40,181 bases of DNA, taken from NCBI RefSeq assembly GCF_016908315.1, contig NZ_JAFBDQ010000021.1:1-40181 (forward strand), given 5' to 3'. Every line of letters starts with the position of its first letter. Positions within the stretch are counted from its first letter, which is position 1. This DNA is from Halanaerobacter jeridensis (GTDB lineage Bacteria > Bacillota > Halanaerobiia > Halobacteroidales > Halobacteroidaceae). Below the pieces are notes generated by a model. The model did no database searches. It had not been told where the DNA came from and was given only the letters and a program-made list of their open reading frames with translations. The position numbers were made by a program, and so were the translations under genes. Positions 1 to 7,331 of this stretch are shown in pieces.

Positions 1-95
1 GTTCTTTCTTCATAATCTATCTCATCTTCTAAAACCAACACTTCCGCAATAGCTACGCCTGGGGAAGCTGCTACCCCTGTTAATTGTTGACTCAT
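1..95 (-). CDS. ptsI: PTS enzyme I (phosphoenolpyruvate-protein phosphotransferase), N-terminal fragment
   Basis: Only the first 31 codons lie in the window; the rest is beyond position 1. The start MSQQLTGVAASPGVAIAEV matches the conserved N-terminus of enzyme I (typically LxGIAASPGIAIG). The ATG at 95 is preceded by an AAGGGGGG ribosome binding site, 17 bases after the ptsH stop codon, so it is the next gene of the same operon. Enzyme I takes the phosphate from PEP and passes it to HPr, the first step for every PTS sugar. The catalytic histidine domain is not visible here, so identification rests on the N-terminal motif and on the adjacent ptsH. Confidence 0.88.
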   Translation of the reverse strand, partial: MSQQLTGVAASPGVAIAEVLVLEDEIDYEER

Positions 96-112
96 ATTCA
101 GCCCCCCTTTAT

Positions 113-376
113 TTATTCTTCATCAAAACCGCTTTGGATTAATTCTACAATTGCATCAACAGCTTCTTCTGCATCTGCACCTTCAGCTCTTACAGTAACT
201 TCAGTACTCTGTTTAATTCCTAAACTCATAATTCCCATAATACTCTTGGCATTAACTGCTTGTCCGTCTTTAAGCAATTCCACATCACTATCATAATTAC
301 TAGCTTCCTCTACCAACATAGATGCCGGTCGCGCATGAATCCCCGTTTCATTTTGAATCATTACTTTTTTCTCCAT
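113..376 (-). CDS. ptsH: HPr phosphocarrier protein
   Basis: An 87-residue protein, the normal HPr size. His14 in the GIHARPAS motif is the residue phosphorylated by enzyme I, which separates it from the regulatory paralogue Crh (Gln at that site). Ser45 in the KSIMGIMSLG segment is the equivalent of the Ser46 target of HPr kinase in Firmicutes, so a catabolite-repression role is likely. It sits directly upstream of ptsI and 67 bases downstream of mtlD, placing general PTS components in the mannitol operon. The start is unusual: a strong AAGGAGGTGAG element (407-417) is separated from the ATG by a 9-bp hairpin (383-405), whose 3' arm holds a second AGGAG close to the start. Confidence 0.96.
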   Translation of the reverse strand: MEKKVMIQNETGIHARPASMLVEEASNYDSDVELLKDGQAVNAKSIMGIMSLGIKQSTEVTVRAEGADAEEAVDAIVELIQSGFDEE

Positions 377-382
377 AGTGTC

Positions 383-405
383 TCCTGGTATTGAATATAC
401 CAGGA
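383..405 (-). promoter_or_regulatory. Hairpin between Shine-Dalgarno sequence and ptsH start
   Basis: TCCTGGTAT pairs perfectly with ATACCAGGA around a 5-base loop. It lies between an extended Shine-Dalgarno sequence (AAGGAGGTGAG, 407-417) and the ptsH ATG at 376. The 3' arm also contains AGGAG at normal spacing from the ATG, which would be hidden when the stem forms. The gap to mtlD is only 67 bases, so this is an intercistronic leader, and a translational control role is inferred. Confidence 0.6.
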
Positions 406-443
406 ACTCACCTCCTTATAGTAGTTTAATTATAATCTTAGCC

Positions 444-1625
444 TTAACTTATAATTTTATCTCCTAAAGAATTAGAATCTTTTAACTTATTATAGGTTCT
501 AATAATATCTTTACCTAATAAACTATTAGCCTCAATTTCAGTTACTTCTTCTAAAGCCTTCTCTACACCATCTTTTTTGATCATAGTTTGAATTTCTTGT
601 GCTTCATCATCACCTTCTGGGGCAAATAATAACCCTGCTGCAATACATTTACGTAAACCGATGGGGAAAATATTCATCTTCAATGCTCTTAGAGCCGGTT
701 TAACTAATCTATCTTCAGGTCCTAACTTTCTAATTGGATCTCGACCTACTCGAGATACTGAATCTTGTAAGGCTGGATTCTTAAATCTCTTTAAAATCTT
801 ATCAATATATTGTTGATGAGTTTTTTCTGCAAATCCATACTCTTTAATTAAAGTTCGACCAGATTCTAATAAAGCATCTTTCACAGTTTGATAAATCTCT
901 TCATCTTTAATTGCTTCATGAATATATTGATAGCCCTTATAATATCCTAGATAAGCTGTAGCTGCATGGCCAGTATTTAAAGTAAATATTTTACGCTCTA
1001 CAAAGGCCAATAAATTATCTGTTAAATCCATACCTTCTATTTCAGGTATTTCTCCTTTGAATTGCGTTTCATCAACTATCCATTCTTTAAATGGCTCTAC
1101 TTTAACTGTTAATCCTTCAGTTTCCTGCGGTGGCACTATTCTATCTACTGCTGAATCAGGAAACCCAATATAGTCATTAGCCTGCTCTTGTTCTGCTTCA
1201 TCTAGTTTTTCATAAACATATTCTTGCAATTTAGTAGAAGCTTGAACAGCATTCTCACAAGCAATAATATTTAAATAATCTAAATTATCCGCTGCAAATC
1301 TTTTCTTGATCCCCTGTGCAATAGCAGGCGCTATATATTCTAAATTAGCCGGGCCAACCGCCGCAGTCACTAAATCAGCATCTTTAATTTCTGCTGCTAT
1401 ATTTTCTTCTTCTTTAGCATTCACCCCTCGTACATGATCCACCTGATATTCTTTTTCTTCTCTACCCCCAACTTCTAACACCTGATAACTATTTTTCTGA
1501 TTAAGCTTAGAAATAACATCATCATCAACATCTATAAATACAACTTCATAATCAGATAAACTCAGTAACAACCCAATAAATCCACGTCCAATATTTCCTG
1601 CTCCAAAATGTACTGCTTTTTTCAT
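444..1625 (-). CDS. mtlD: Mannitol-1-phosphate 5-dehydrogenase
   Basis: Oxidises mannitol 1-phosphate to fructose 6-phosphate with NAD+ in the cytoplasm. The N-terminus MKKAVHFGAGNIGRGFIGLL carries the Rossmann dinucleotide motif (GAGNIGRG, residues 8-15). The C-terminal half has the all-helical polyol dehydrogenase domain, including the TLNTGHAATAYLGY segment with the catalytic-region lysine/histidine environment typical of the family. At 393 residues it is about the usual length (around 380). It lies 20 bases downstream of mtlF and follows mtlA and mtlR on the same strand, so substrate import and the first catabolic step are co-transcribed. Confidence 0.96.
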   Translation of the reverse strand: MKKAVHFGAGNIGRGFIGLLLSLSDYEVVFIDVDDDVISKLNQKNSYQVLEVGGREEKEYQVDHVRGVNAKEEENIAAEIKDADLVTAAVGPANLEYIAPAIAQGIKKRFAADNLDYLNIIACENAVQASTKLQEYVYEKLDEAEQEQANDYIGFPDSAVDRIVPPQETEGLTVKVEPFKEWIVDETQFKGEIPEIEGMDLTDNLLAFVERKIFTLNTGHAATAYLGYYKGYQYIHEAIKDEEIYQTVKDALLESGRTLIKEYGFAEKTHQQYIDKILKRFKNPALQDSVSRVGRDPIRKLGPEDRLVKPALRALKMNIFPIGLRKCIAAGLLFAPEGDDEAQEIQTMIKKDGVEKALEEVTEIEANSLLGKDIIRTYNKLKDSNSLGDKIIS

Positions 1626-1645
1626 TTTATTAACCTCCCTTCAAC

Positions 1646-2125
1646 TTATATAAGTTGTTCCATAATTAATTCTTTATCACTTGTCGTCATTAATTCTTCT
1701 GTCGTATCTTCATCTTGGCAAACTGTAGCTAAATTCTGCAGTATTTCCATATGGTCATCACCTTGACCAGCAATCCCAATTAACAAGCGACAAACATCAC
1801 CATCTCCAAAATCAATTCCTTCAGGAAATTGCAGTAGTGAAATACCTGTTTCCTTAATATATTGCTTAGCCTCATTAGTACCGTGAGGAATTGCTACACC
1901 ATTACCCATATAAGTCGAAACTGTCCCTTCTCTCTCTAGCATTCCCTCTACATATTCTTCTTCTACATATCCATTATCAACTAACAGCTGTCCTGCTAAT
2001 TTAATTGCCTCTTCTTTATCCATTGGATCAAGATTTAACCTGATTAAATCCTTAGTTAAAATTGTTGATTCTTCTTTTTCTTCTTGTTCATCATCTTTTT
2101 TAGAAAACATATCTAATATTCCCAT
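1646..2125 (-). CDS. mtlF: PTS mannitol-specific enzyme IIA component
   Basis: A 159-residue EIIA of the mannitol/fructose type. His81 in NGVAIPHGT is the phosphorylated histidine that receives phosphate from HPr and passes it to the IIB domain of MtlA. Residues 1-20 form an acidic, low-complexity extension (KKDDEQEEKEES) before the domain, which may be a halophile feature. MtlA in this operon ends after its IIB domain and lacks IIA, so this protein completes the transporter. It follows mtlR by 15 bases and precedes mtlD by 20, with its own AGGAGG-type site. Confidence 0.94.
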   Translation of the reverse strand: MGILDMFSKKDDEQEEKEESTILTKDLIRLNLDPMDKEEAIKLAGQLLVDNGYVEEEYVEGMLEREGTVSTYMGNGVAIPHGTNEAKQYIKETGISLLQFPEGIDFGDGDVCRLLIGIAGQGDDHMEILQNLATVCQDEDTTEELMTTSDKELIMEQLI

Positions 2126-2140
2126 CTTTAACTACCTCCT

Positions 2141-4288
2141 TTAACTGATTAAGTTCTGATAATAATCGTTGATCAAAGTTCTTAAATAGTTCAGAAACTT
2201 TTCACCTGATCCTTCACGTATAACTTCATAAAACTCTTTATTTTCAATTATTGAAGCACTAAATTTACTCATTAAATTAATCTCTTCTGCTAATAATTCT
2301 TCCGGTGCTAATAAGACCACAATTCTATCAATCTCTTTTTCCACTTTATTAGAATTTGCTAACATAATCGGTTCTTCCAAAACTACTAAACCTATAAACG
2401 GCTGTTCAATCCCCTCGGTTCGAGCATGGAGCAAACTCATATTTATTTCAGGAATTATAGTCGCTCCTTGTTCTTCTCTTTCCTTAAGGGAATTATAAAT
2501 CTTTACTGTATTAGAACCTGCTGGTAAAAAATCTGGCTGACAGATTCTATCCACTATTTCTGTATATTCTTTCTTATCTACATTATTATCAATATTAATG
2601 GCACTAAAATCTTCAATCAAACTCATAATATCTTCTGATAATCTAGACATCACCCTAACTTTATCCTCTAACTTAACATCTTCTTCTTTATCTAAATCTT
2701 TAGTTTTATTTTGTTGACTTGTCCGTCTGATTTGATTTATCTTTTGATTAACCTTTTTTATCTCATCAGGTAATAAAATAGGAGTCACAACTACCATATT
2801 CCCCTCATAATCATCAATTGATACCGTAGAGACTACAAGGTCAATATCTTGCTGCTTGATTTTTTCATCAGTGACAGATAAAGCTGAAATTTCATCAACA
2901 ATTTCTATATTATCAATTGCTTTATTTAATCTTGTTGCTAAAATTTTAGAACTGCCAATTCCACTAGAACAGACTACTAATGCTCTTACCTTATCTGCTT
3001 TATTTTCAGTATTTTCTACTGCTGCTGCAATATGCATTGTCAAAAATCCAATTTCAGCATCAGGAATCTCACAATCTAATTCTTCCTCTAAAACTTCAGC
3101 TGATTTTTTAGTAGCATTAAAAACTTCACTATATTCAGCTTTCAAATCATCTATAATAGGGTTCCTAATTTCTAATCCCATCTTTAATCTAGAAATAGCA
3201 GGTTCTAAATGAGTAACCAAACCAGAAATCAAATTAAGGTCATCTGCTAAATCTAAACCTAATTCTACTTCTACTTCTTTAACTAACATCCGGGCCAATT
3301 TCATCGCTTCTAGTTCTGCATCATCAAGGGGCTCGTCCATTAATTCAATATTCTTTCTTAATTTAGCTCCCTTTAAATGCATCGTAATATATCCTTTTTC
3401 ATCTTCTGGGATATCTAAGTCAAAAATATCTTCTAATCTAGCTGCTATTTTTTCAGCAATTTCGTATTCTTTAGTTAACTTTAATCTCTCTAATTTATTA
3501 GGATCAATATGAATTTTTTCTCCTGATTGCAATCTTTTAATTGCTAAAGAAAGATGAATTACAAGTCCAATATAAGAACTATTAACCATATTAAAATCAA
3601 CTTCACGTAAAATTTGATCGACTGTTTCTTCTAATTGCGCTGAAACGTCCATATTAATAAATTCTAAAATATTATTCTTGATTTTAGAAACAGACTTTTG
3701 CTTATCCTGCTCACCTAAATTATTATCTAGTTTATTACGAATTAAAGTTAAAACCTCATCTTCTTCCATATTTTCATAGAGAAAGTCAATTACCGCTCGT
3801 CTAAAGTCAGCTTCAGCCCCCTTTAAATAAACTCCTACTCCCTGCTTACGGACTAAAGATAGTCCCTTTTCTTCAAACCAGTCTGAAACTTTATTTAAAT
3901 CATAACTAATTGTCGCTTCTGTAACTGATAATTTATAAGCTAAAGCAGTCATCTTTTGAAAACGGTCCGAAAATAAGAATTCTTCAATAATATATAGTTT
4001 TCTATCTTGGGGAGTTAAGTTTTTTCCATCTGCTGTTTCTTGGAGGTCTGCTTCATATTTTTCAATTAATTCTTGATCTCCAGTGATCGAAATTCCAACC
4101 CCTGGTTTTGAGTCTATAACTAAATCTGAGTCTTTTAATATTTTTTTCAAACTAGACAGTTCACGATAAATAGTTCGTTTACTAACACCAATTTCATTAG
4201 CTAGTTCTTTAACTGCTAAATAATCTGGTGATTTGATTAAAGCTTTAACAATCTTCTTTTCTCGTTCCGATAATCTTTTAAAAACCAT
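2141..4288 (-). CDS. mtlR: BglG/MtlR-family PTS-regulated transcriptional activator
   Basis: Predicted activator of the mannitol operon, controlled by PTS phosphorylation. In the 715-residue form the order is: two N-terminal helix-turn-helix segments (about 8-55 and 95-135), PRD1 (about 200-315; His245, His304), PRD2 (about 325-430; His360, His419), an EIIB-like domain with Cys440 in VVCSSGIGSSK, and a C-terminal EIIA-like domain with His621. That is the full MtlR architecture. The ATG at 4288 is chosen because GGGAGGGAGGGA lies just upstream; an in-frame extension of 18 codons would run through an intergenic hairpin and has no ribosome site. It sits between mtlA and mtlF, as in many Firmicute mtl operons. 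Confidence 0.92.
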   Translation of the reverse strand: MVFKRLSEREKKIVKALIKSPDYLAVKELANEIGVSKRTIYRELSSLKKILKDSDLVIDSKPGVGISITGDQELIEKYEADLQETADGKNLTPQDRKLYIIEEFLFSDRFQKMTALAYKLSVTEATISYDLNKVSDWFEEKGLSLVRKQGVGVYLKGAEADFRRAVIDFLYENMEEDEVLTLIRNKLDNNLGEQDKQKSVSKIKNNILEFINMDVSAQLEETVDQILREVDFNMVNSSYIGLVIHLSLAIKRLQSGEKIHIDPNKLERLKLTKEYEIAEKIAARLEDIFDLDIPEDEKGYITMHLKGAKLRKNIELMDEPLDDAELEAMKLARMLVKEVEVELGLDLADDLNLISGLVTHLEPAISRLKMGLEIRNPIIDDLKAEYSEVFNATKKSAEVLEEELDCEIPDAEIGFLTMHIAAAVENTENKADKVRALVVCSSGIGSSKILATRLNKAIDNIEIVDEISALSVTDEKIKQQDIDLVVSTVSIDDYEGNMVVVTPILLPDEIKKVNQKINQIRRTSQQNKTKDLDKEEDVKLEDKVRVMSRLSEDIMSLIEDFSAINIDNNVDKKEYTEIVDRICQPDFLPAGSNTVKIYNSLKEREEQGATIIPEINMSLLHARTEGIEQPFIGLVVLEEPIMLANSNKVEKEIDRIVVLLAPEELLAEEINLMSKFSASIIENKEFYEVIREGSGEKFLNYLRTLINDYYQNLIS

Positions 4289-4315
4289 AGAGATCCCTCC
4301 CTCCCCGCTGATGAT

Positions 4316-4349
4316 AATTAAAGTGGTGGAGCGACCCACCACCTTAATT
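4316..4349 (-). promoter_or_regulatory. Intercistronic stem-loop between mtlA and mtlR
   Basis: A 14-bp stem (with one G-U pair) closes a 6-base loop: GTGGTGG pairs with CCACCAC, flanked by AATTAAG and TTTAATT. It lies 28 bases after the mtlA stop and 28 bases before the mtlR start. There is no U-run after the stem, so it is more likely an RNA-stabilising or attenuating element that sets the MtlA:MtlR ratio than a full terminator. Confidence 0.65.
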
Positions 4350-4376
4350 GTCAGTAACAGAGATTAACAAATTCTT

Positions 4377-5759
4377 TTACTTTTTCAATCTGTCAACAAG
4401 TTCATCATAAACCGGACTATTCATAAAGTTATCTATTGTTAAAAATTCAGCGCCGGGTACAGCATCTTTAGCTCTATCTAATAAGTTCTCATGAACTAAT
4501 ACAATATCAGTATCGCCAGGTATCTCATCTACTGCAGAATTATCTACTTCTATATCTCCTAATCCTGCTTCTTCAAGTTTATTATTAAGTTGTGTAGCTG
4601 CCATTGCACTAGAACCCATTCCAGCATCACAGGCTACAATAATCTTATTTACATCTGCAGCACTACTCTTAACTTCATCTGCAACCGAAGATTCTTTTCC
4701 CTTCAAGTCTTCCATATGAGATGTAGCTGCATTTAAATCTCCTGCATCTTCTTCATTAGGAGAAACTTTCAAAATAGCCGAAGCAACAAGAAAAGATACT
4801 ACAGCAGAAAGTGTAATCCCTAATAATACTGGAATAAATTCTCCTTTAGGAGTCATAGCCATTTCAGCAAAAATACTTCCTGGAGATGGAGTAGCTACTA
4901 AACCTGCCCCCGTAATCATGAAAGTAAATACCCCAGTCATTCCACCAGCAATTACTGACAAAATCATACTAGGCTTCATTAGTACATAAGGGAAATATAT
5001 CTCATGAATTCCACCAAAGAAGTGAATAATAGTCGCACCAGGTGCAGACTGTTTTGCTGTTCCTTTTCCTACAAACCAATAAGCTAATAACAATCCTAAA
5101 CCAGGCCCAGGATTAGTTTCTAATAAGAACATAATTGACTTTCCTGCTTCTTCAACCTGCTGTACACCAATAGGACTTAAAACCCCGTGATTAATAGCAT
5201 TATTTAAGAATAAAACTTTACCAGGTTCAATGAATAAAGAAGCTAAAGGTAATAAACCAGCATTAACTATTCCTTCTACAGCCGCTCTTAATATATTATT
5301 TAATCCGGAAACAACAGGACCAATTCCTAAGTAACCAAGTAAAGCAATGATCATGCTCATAATTCCAGCTGAGAAGTTATTAACTAACATTTCAAAACCA
5401 GATGGCACTTTACCGTGAATAGCCTCATCAAATTTCTTAATTGCCCAGCCGCCAAGAGGTCCCATTACCATTGCACCTAAGAACATTGGAATATCTGCAC
5501 CAACAATGACACCCATAGTAGCAACTGCACCAACTACGCCACCTCTTCTATCGCCAACCATTTTACCACCCGTATAACCAATTAATAATGGTAGTAAAAA
5601 GTTGATCATAGGTCCAACTAATGCAGCTAAGTTTTCATTTGGAAACCAACCACTAGGAATAAATAAAGCAGTAATAAATCCCCAAGCAATAAATGCACCA
5701 ATATTAGGCATTACCATTCCGCTAAGAAACCGTCCAAATTTCTGAATTCTTTGTCTCAT
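4377..5759 (-). CDS. mtlA: PTS mannitol-specific enzyme IICB
   Basis: Membrane permease that imports and phosphorylates mannitol. Residues about 1-335 form the IIC membrane domain with the conserved NNAINHGVLSPIG and GGIHEIYFPYV segments; an acidic linker leads to a C-terminal IIB domain with Cys377 in VACDAGMGSSAMA. No IIA domain follows, consistent with the separate mtlF. The ATG at 5759 is chosen (MRQRIQKFGRFLSG, the usual MtlA start) because AAAGGGAG precedes it; a TTG 12 codons upstream lies next to a palindrome and lacks a ribosome site. It is the first gene of the mannitol-PTS operon, with a recognisable promoter upstream. Confidence 0.95.
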   Translation of the reverse strand: MRQRIQKFGRFLSGMVMPNIGAFIAWGFITALFIPSGWFPNENLAALVGPMINFLLPLLIGYTGGKMVGDRRGGVVGAVATMGVIVGADIPMFLGAMVMGPLGGWAIKKFDEAIHGKVPSGFEMLVNNFSAGIMSMIIALLGYLGIGPVVSGLNNILRAAVEGIVNAGLLPLASLFIEPGKVLFLNNAINHGVLSPIGVQQVEEAGKSIMFLLETNPGPGLGLLLAYWFVGKGTAKQSAPGATIIHFFGGIHEIYFPYVLMKPSMILSVIAGGMTGVFTFMITGAGLVATPSPGSIFAEMAMTPKGEFIPVLLGITLSAVVSFLVASAILKVSPNEEDAGDLNAATSHMEDLKGKESSVADEVKSSAADVNKIIVACDAGMGSSAMAATQLNNKLEEAGLGDIEVDNSAVDEIPGDTDIVLVHENLLDRAKDAVPGAEFLTIDNFMNSPVYDELVDRLKK

Positions 5760-5790
5760 TTCTATACACTCCCTTTGTGAATTAATAATT

Positions 5791-5808
5791 TCCAATTGGC
5801 CAATTGGA
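5791..5808 (-). promoter_or_regulatory. 18-bp perfect palindrome upstream of mtlA (putative operator)
   Basis: TCCAATTGGCCAATTGGA is a perfect palindrome lying between the predicted mtlA promoter and the mtlA ribosome binding site. It is about 30 bases downstream of the -10 box, where a repressor would block elongation, or an RNA hairpin would form in the leader. The binding protein is unknown. Confidence 0.55.
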
Positions 5809-5835
5809 GTGTTTTCTTTTCTTTAACTTACTTAT

Positions 5836-5864
5836 ATAATACTAGTGTTTTTTGTCGAATACAA
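5836..5864 (-). promoter_or_regulatory. Promoter of the mannitol operon
   Basis: On the minus strand TTGTAT (5859-5864) and TATTAT (5836-5841) are separated by 17 bases, a reasonable sigma-A type promoter about 77 bases upstream of the mtlA start. The -35 box is imperfect, as expected if an activator such as MtlR is needed. The next 250 bases towards 6112 hold no gene that I can support. Confidence 0.5.
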
Positions 5865-6112
5865 GGGTTTCAATTTAACGTTATGGCTAGAGGTGTTGTT
5901 GACATCATTTAATATCAATTTAAAAATATCACTGCCAAAATTATAAATTCATTCTCTTGTATTTTTAGTTTATCCAAAAGATAGAGCCTTAATCATAGGC
6001 AGAGCAGCAATAGGTGATTTGAACTTTTAAGATGTTGTCATTATATCTAACTGCCATTTTTGAAAAACAACTGACAAATTTAAGTTTAAATTGTTGAAAA
6101 AAATTAAAAATA

Positions 6113-6324
6113 TCTATATAAAGTTTCACTAAAAGTGAAACTTTATAGTTAGAAGTAAATAGCTAGGAGCTAGTAGTTAAAAAATAAAAGCAAATTCAAA
6201 ACCTAAAACATTAACCTAGTATTCAATAATTTCTAGCTATGAACTGTTTTTTGGTTTTGAATTTACTACTAGCTACTAGCTTTTATCTACTAGCTAGTGG
6301 CACGATAGTGCCACTTTATATAGA
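6113..6324. repeat. MITE-like foldback element, 212 bp
   Basis: The ends are an 18-bp terminal inverted repeat with two mismatches: TCTATATAAAGTTTCACT at 6113-6130 and the complement of TCTATATAAAGTGGCACT at 6307-6324. Each end is itself a hairpin (13-bp stem at 6117-6147; 8-bp stem at about 6297-6314). The interior is a further imperfect inverted repeat (AATTCAAAACC against GGTTTTGAATT) with reiterated AGCTAGTAG words. It has no coding capacity. No clear target duplication was found. Confidence 0.7.
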
Positions 6325-6354
6325 AAAAACCCCAGCCTGACAAGACTGAGGTTT
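6324..6354 (-). terminator. Rho-independent terminator after cdaA
   Basis: On the minus strand AACCTCAG pairs with CTGGGGTT (one G-U), followed by a run of T residues. It lies 20 bases after the cdaA stop codon and abuts the foldback element. Confidence 0.8.
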
Positions 6355-6373
6355 CAATTAAGATATTTATTTT

Positions 6374-7126
6374 TTAACTTTGTTCTAAGTTCTCAAACTT
6401 ATCAAACAACTCTTCTTTTAGTTTAAATTCATCTAACCCATGCTGCATCTTTCCATCAAAAGCTAAAGAAATTCTGCCTGTCTCTTCAGACACAATAACT
6501 GCCACCGCATCACTTTCTTCGGTAATGCCAATTGCTGCCCGATGCCGAGTACCTAACCTATAATCAGAAATATTCCTTTGCGTTAAAGGTAACAAACAAT
6601 TAGCTGCTTCAATCCGACCATGGTCTAATATAACAGCCCCATCATGCAGAGGACTTTTAGGGAAAAAGATAGTTGCTAATAATTCTGATGATAGTTTAGC
6701 ATCAAGTTCAATTCCTGTATCTACTATTTCATCCAATCCCGTAGTTCGCTTTAAAACTATTAAAGCTCCCGTTTTATCTGCACTTAATTTCATAGTAGCT
6801 TTAACCAACTCATCAATTTTAGCTTTGAATTTTCTAGTTCCCGATAATTCTTTTAACATTTTCCCGCGCCCAATTTGTTCTAAAGCACGTCTTAATTCTG
6901 GTTGGAAAATGACTGGAATAGCAATCAATACAGCAGTCTGGATCCTTTCTAATAAAAAGTTGAAGATTTGAAATCCAAAATGCTTACTAATTAAACTAAT
7001 TACAAATAAGACCAAAATACCTTTTAATAATTGAATTGCTCTTGTTCCCTTAATAAAAGTAAAAAAACTATAAACTACTACTGCTGTCACTAATATATCT
7101 AAGAATAAGAAAAAGTCAAATTCCAT
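6374..7126 (-). CDS. cdaA: Membrane-bound diadenylate cyclase CdaA
   Basis: Makes cyclic di-AMP from two ATP. The 250-residue protein has three N-terminal membrane segments within residues 1-75, then the DAC (DisA_N) domain with the two signature motifs, DGA at 162-164 and RHRAA from 194. This is the CdaA layout, not the soluble DisA. In most Firmicutes cdaA is followed by cdaR (ybbR) and glmM; here it is alone, closed by a terminator, with the foldback repeat and mtl operon downstream. In a salt-adapted organism c-di-AMP control of potassium and osmolyte uptake would be its expected role. Confidence 0.95.
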   Translation of the reverse strand: MEFDFFLFLDILVTAVVVYSFFTFIKGTRAIQLLKGILVLFVISLISKHFGFQIFNFLLERIQTAVLIAIPVIFQPELRRALEQIGRGKMLKELSGTRKFKAKIDELVKATMKLSADKTGALIVLKRTTGLDEIVDTGIELDAKLSSELLATIFFPKSPLHDGAVILDHGRIEAANCLLPLTQRNISDYRLGTRHRAAIGITEESDAVAVIVSEETGRISLAFDGKMQHGLDEFKLKEELFDKFENLEQS

Positions 7127-7263
7127 TTTTAGTCCCCCAATTGTGGATATTACTCACTTTTTTATTATTCTCTTTATTAAAGCAATTATATCATATTTTA
7201 AAAAATATTTAAGCATTTCAAACTCTAAAGTCATTTTATTTAAAATTCTTACTAACAAAAAAT

Positions 7264-7295
7264 AATAAAAAGAGACCATATCAAAAATGGTCCCT
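7264..7295 (-). terminator. Rho-independent terminator after the chemoreceptor gene
   Basis: On the minus strand AGGGACCAT pairs with ATGGTCTCT (one G-U) around a 7-base loop, followed by TTTTTATTATT. It ends the binding-protein/chemoreceptor transcript. Confidence 0.85.
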
Positions 7296-7331
7296 TAATT
7301 TATTATATTATTTTTTTAAACCTTATTTTAA

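Noticed and set aside
4289-4342. Extending mtlR by 18 codons to an upstream ATG
   Set aside because: The extension would translate through a 14-bp intergenic hairpin and lacks a ribosome site; the ATG at 4288 has GGGAGGGAGGGA in front.
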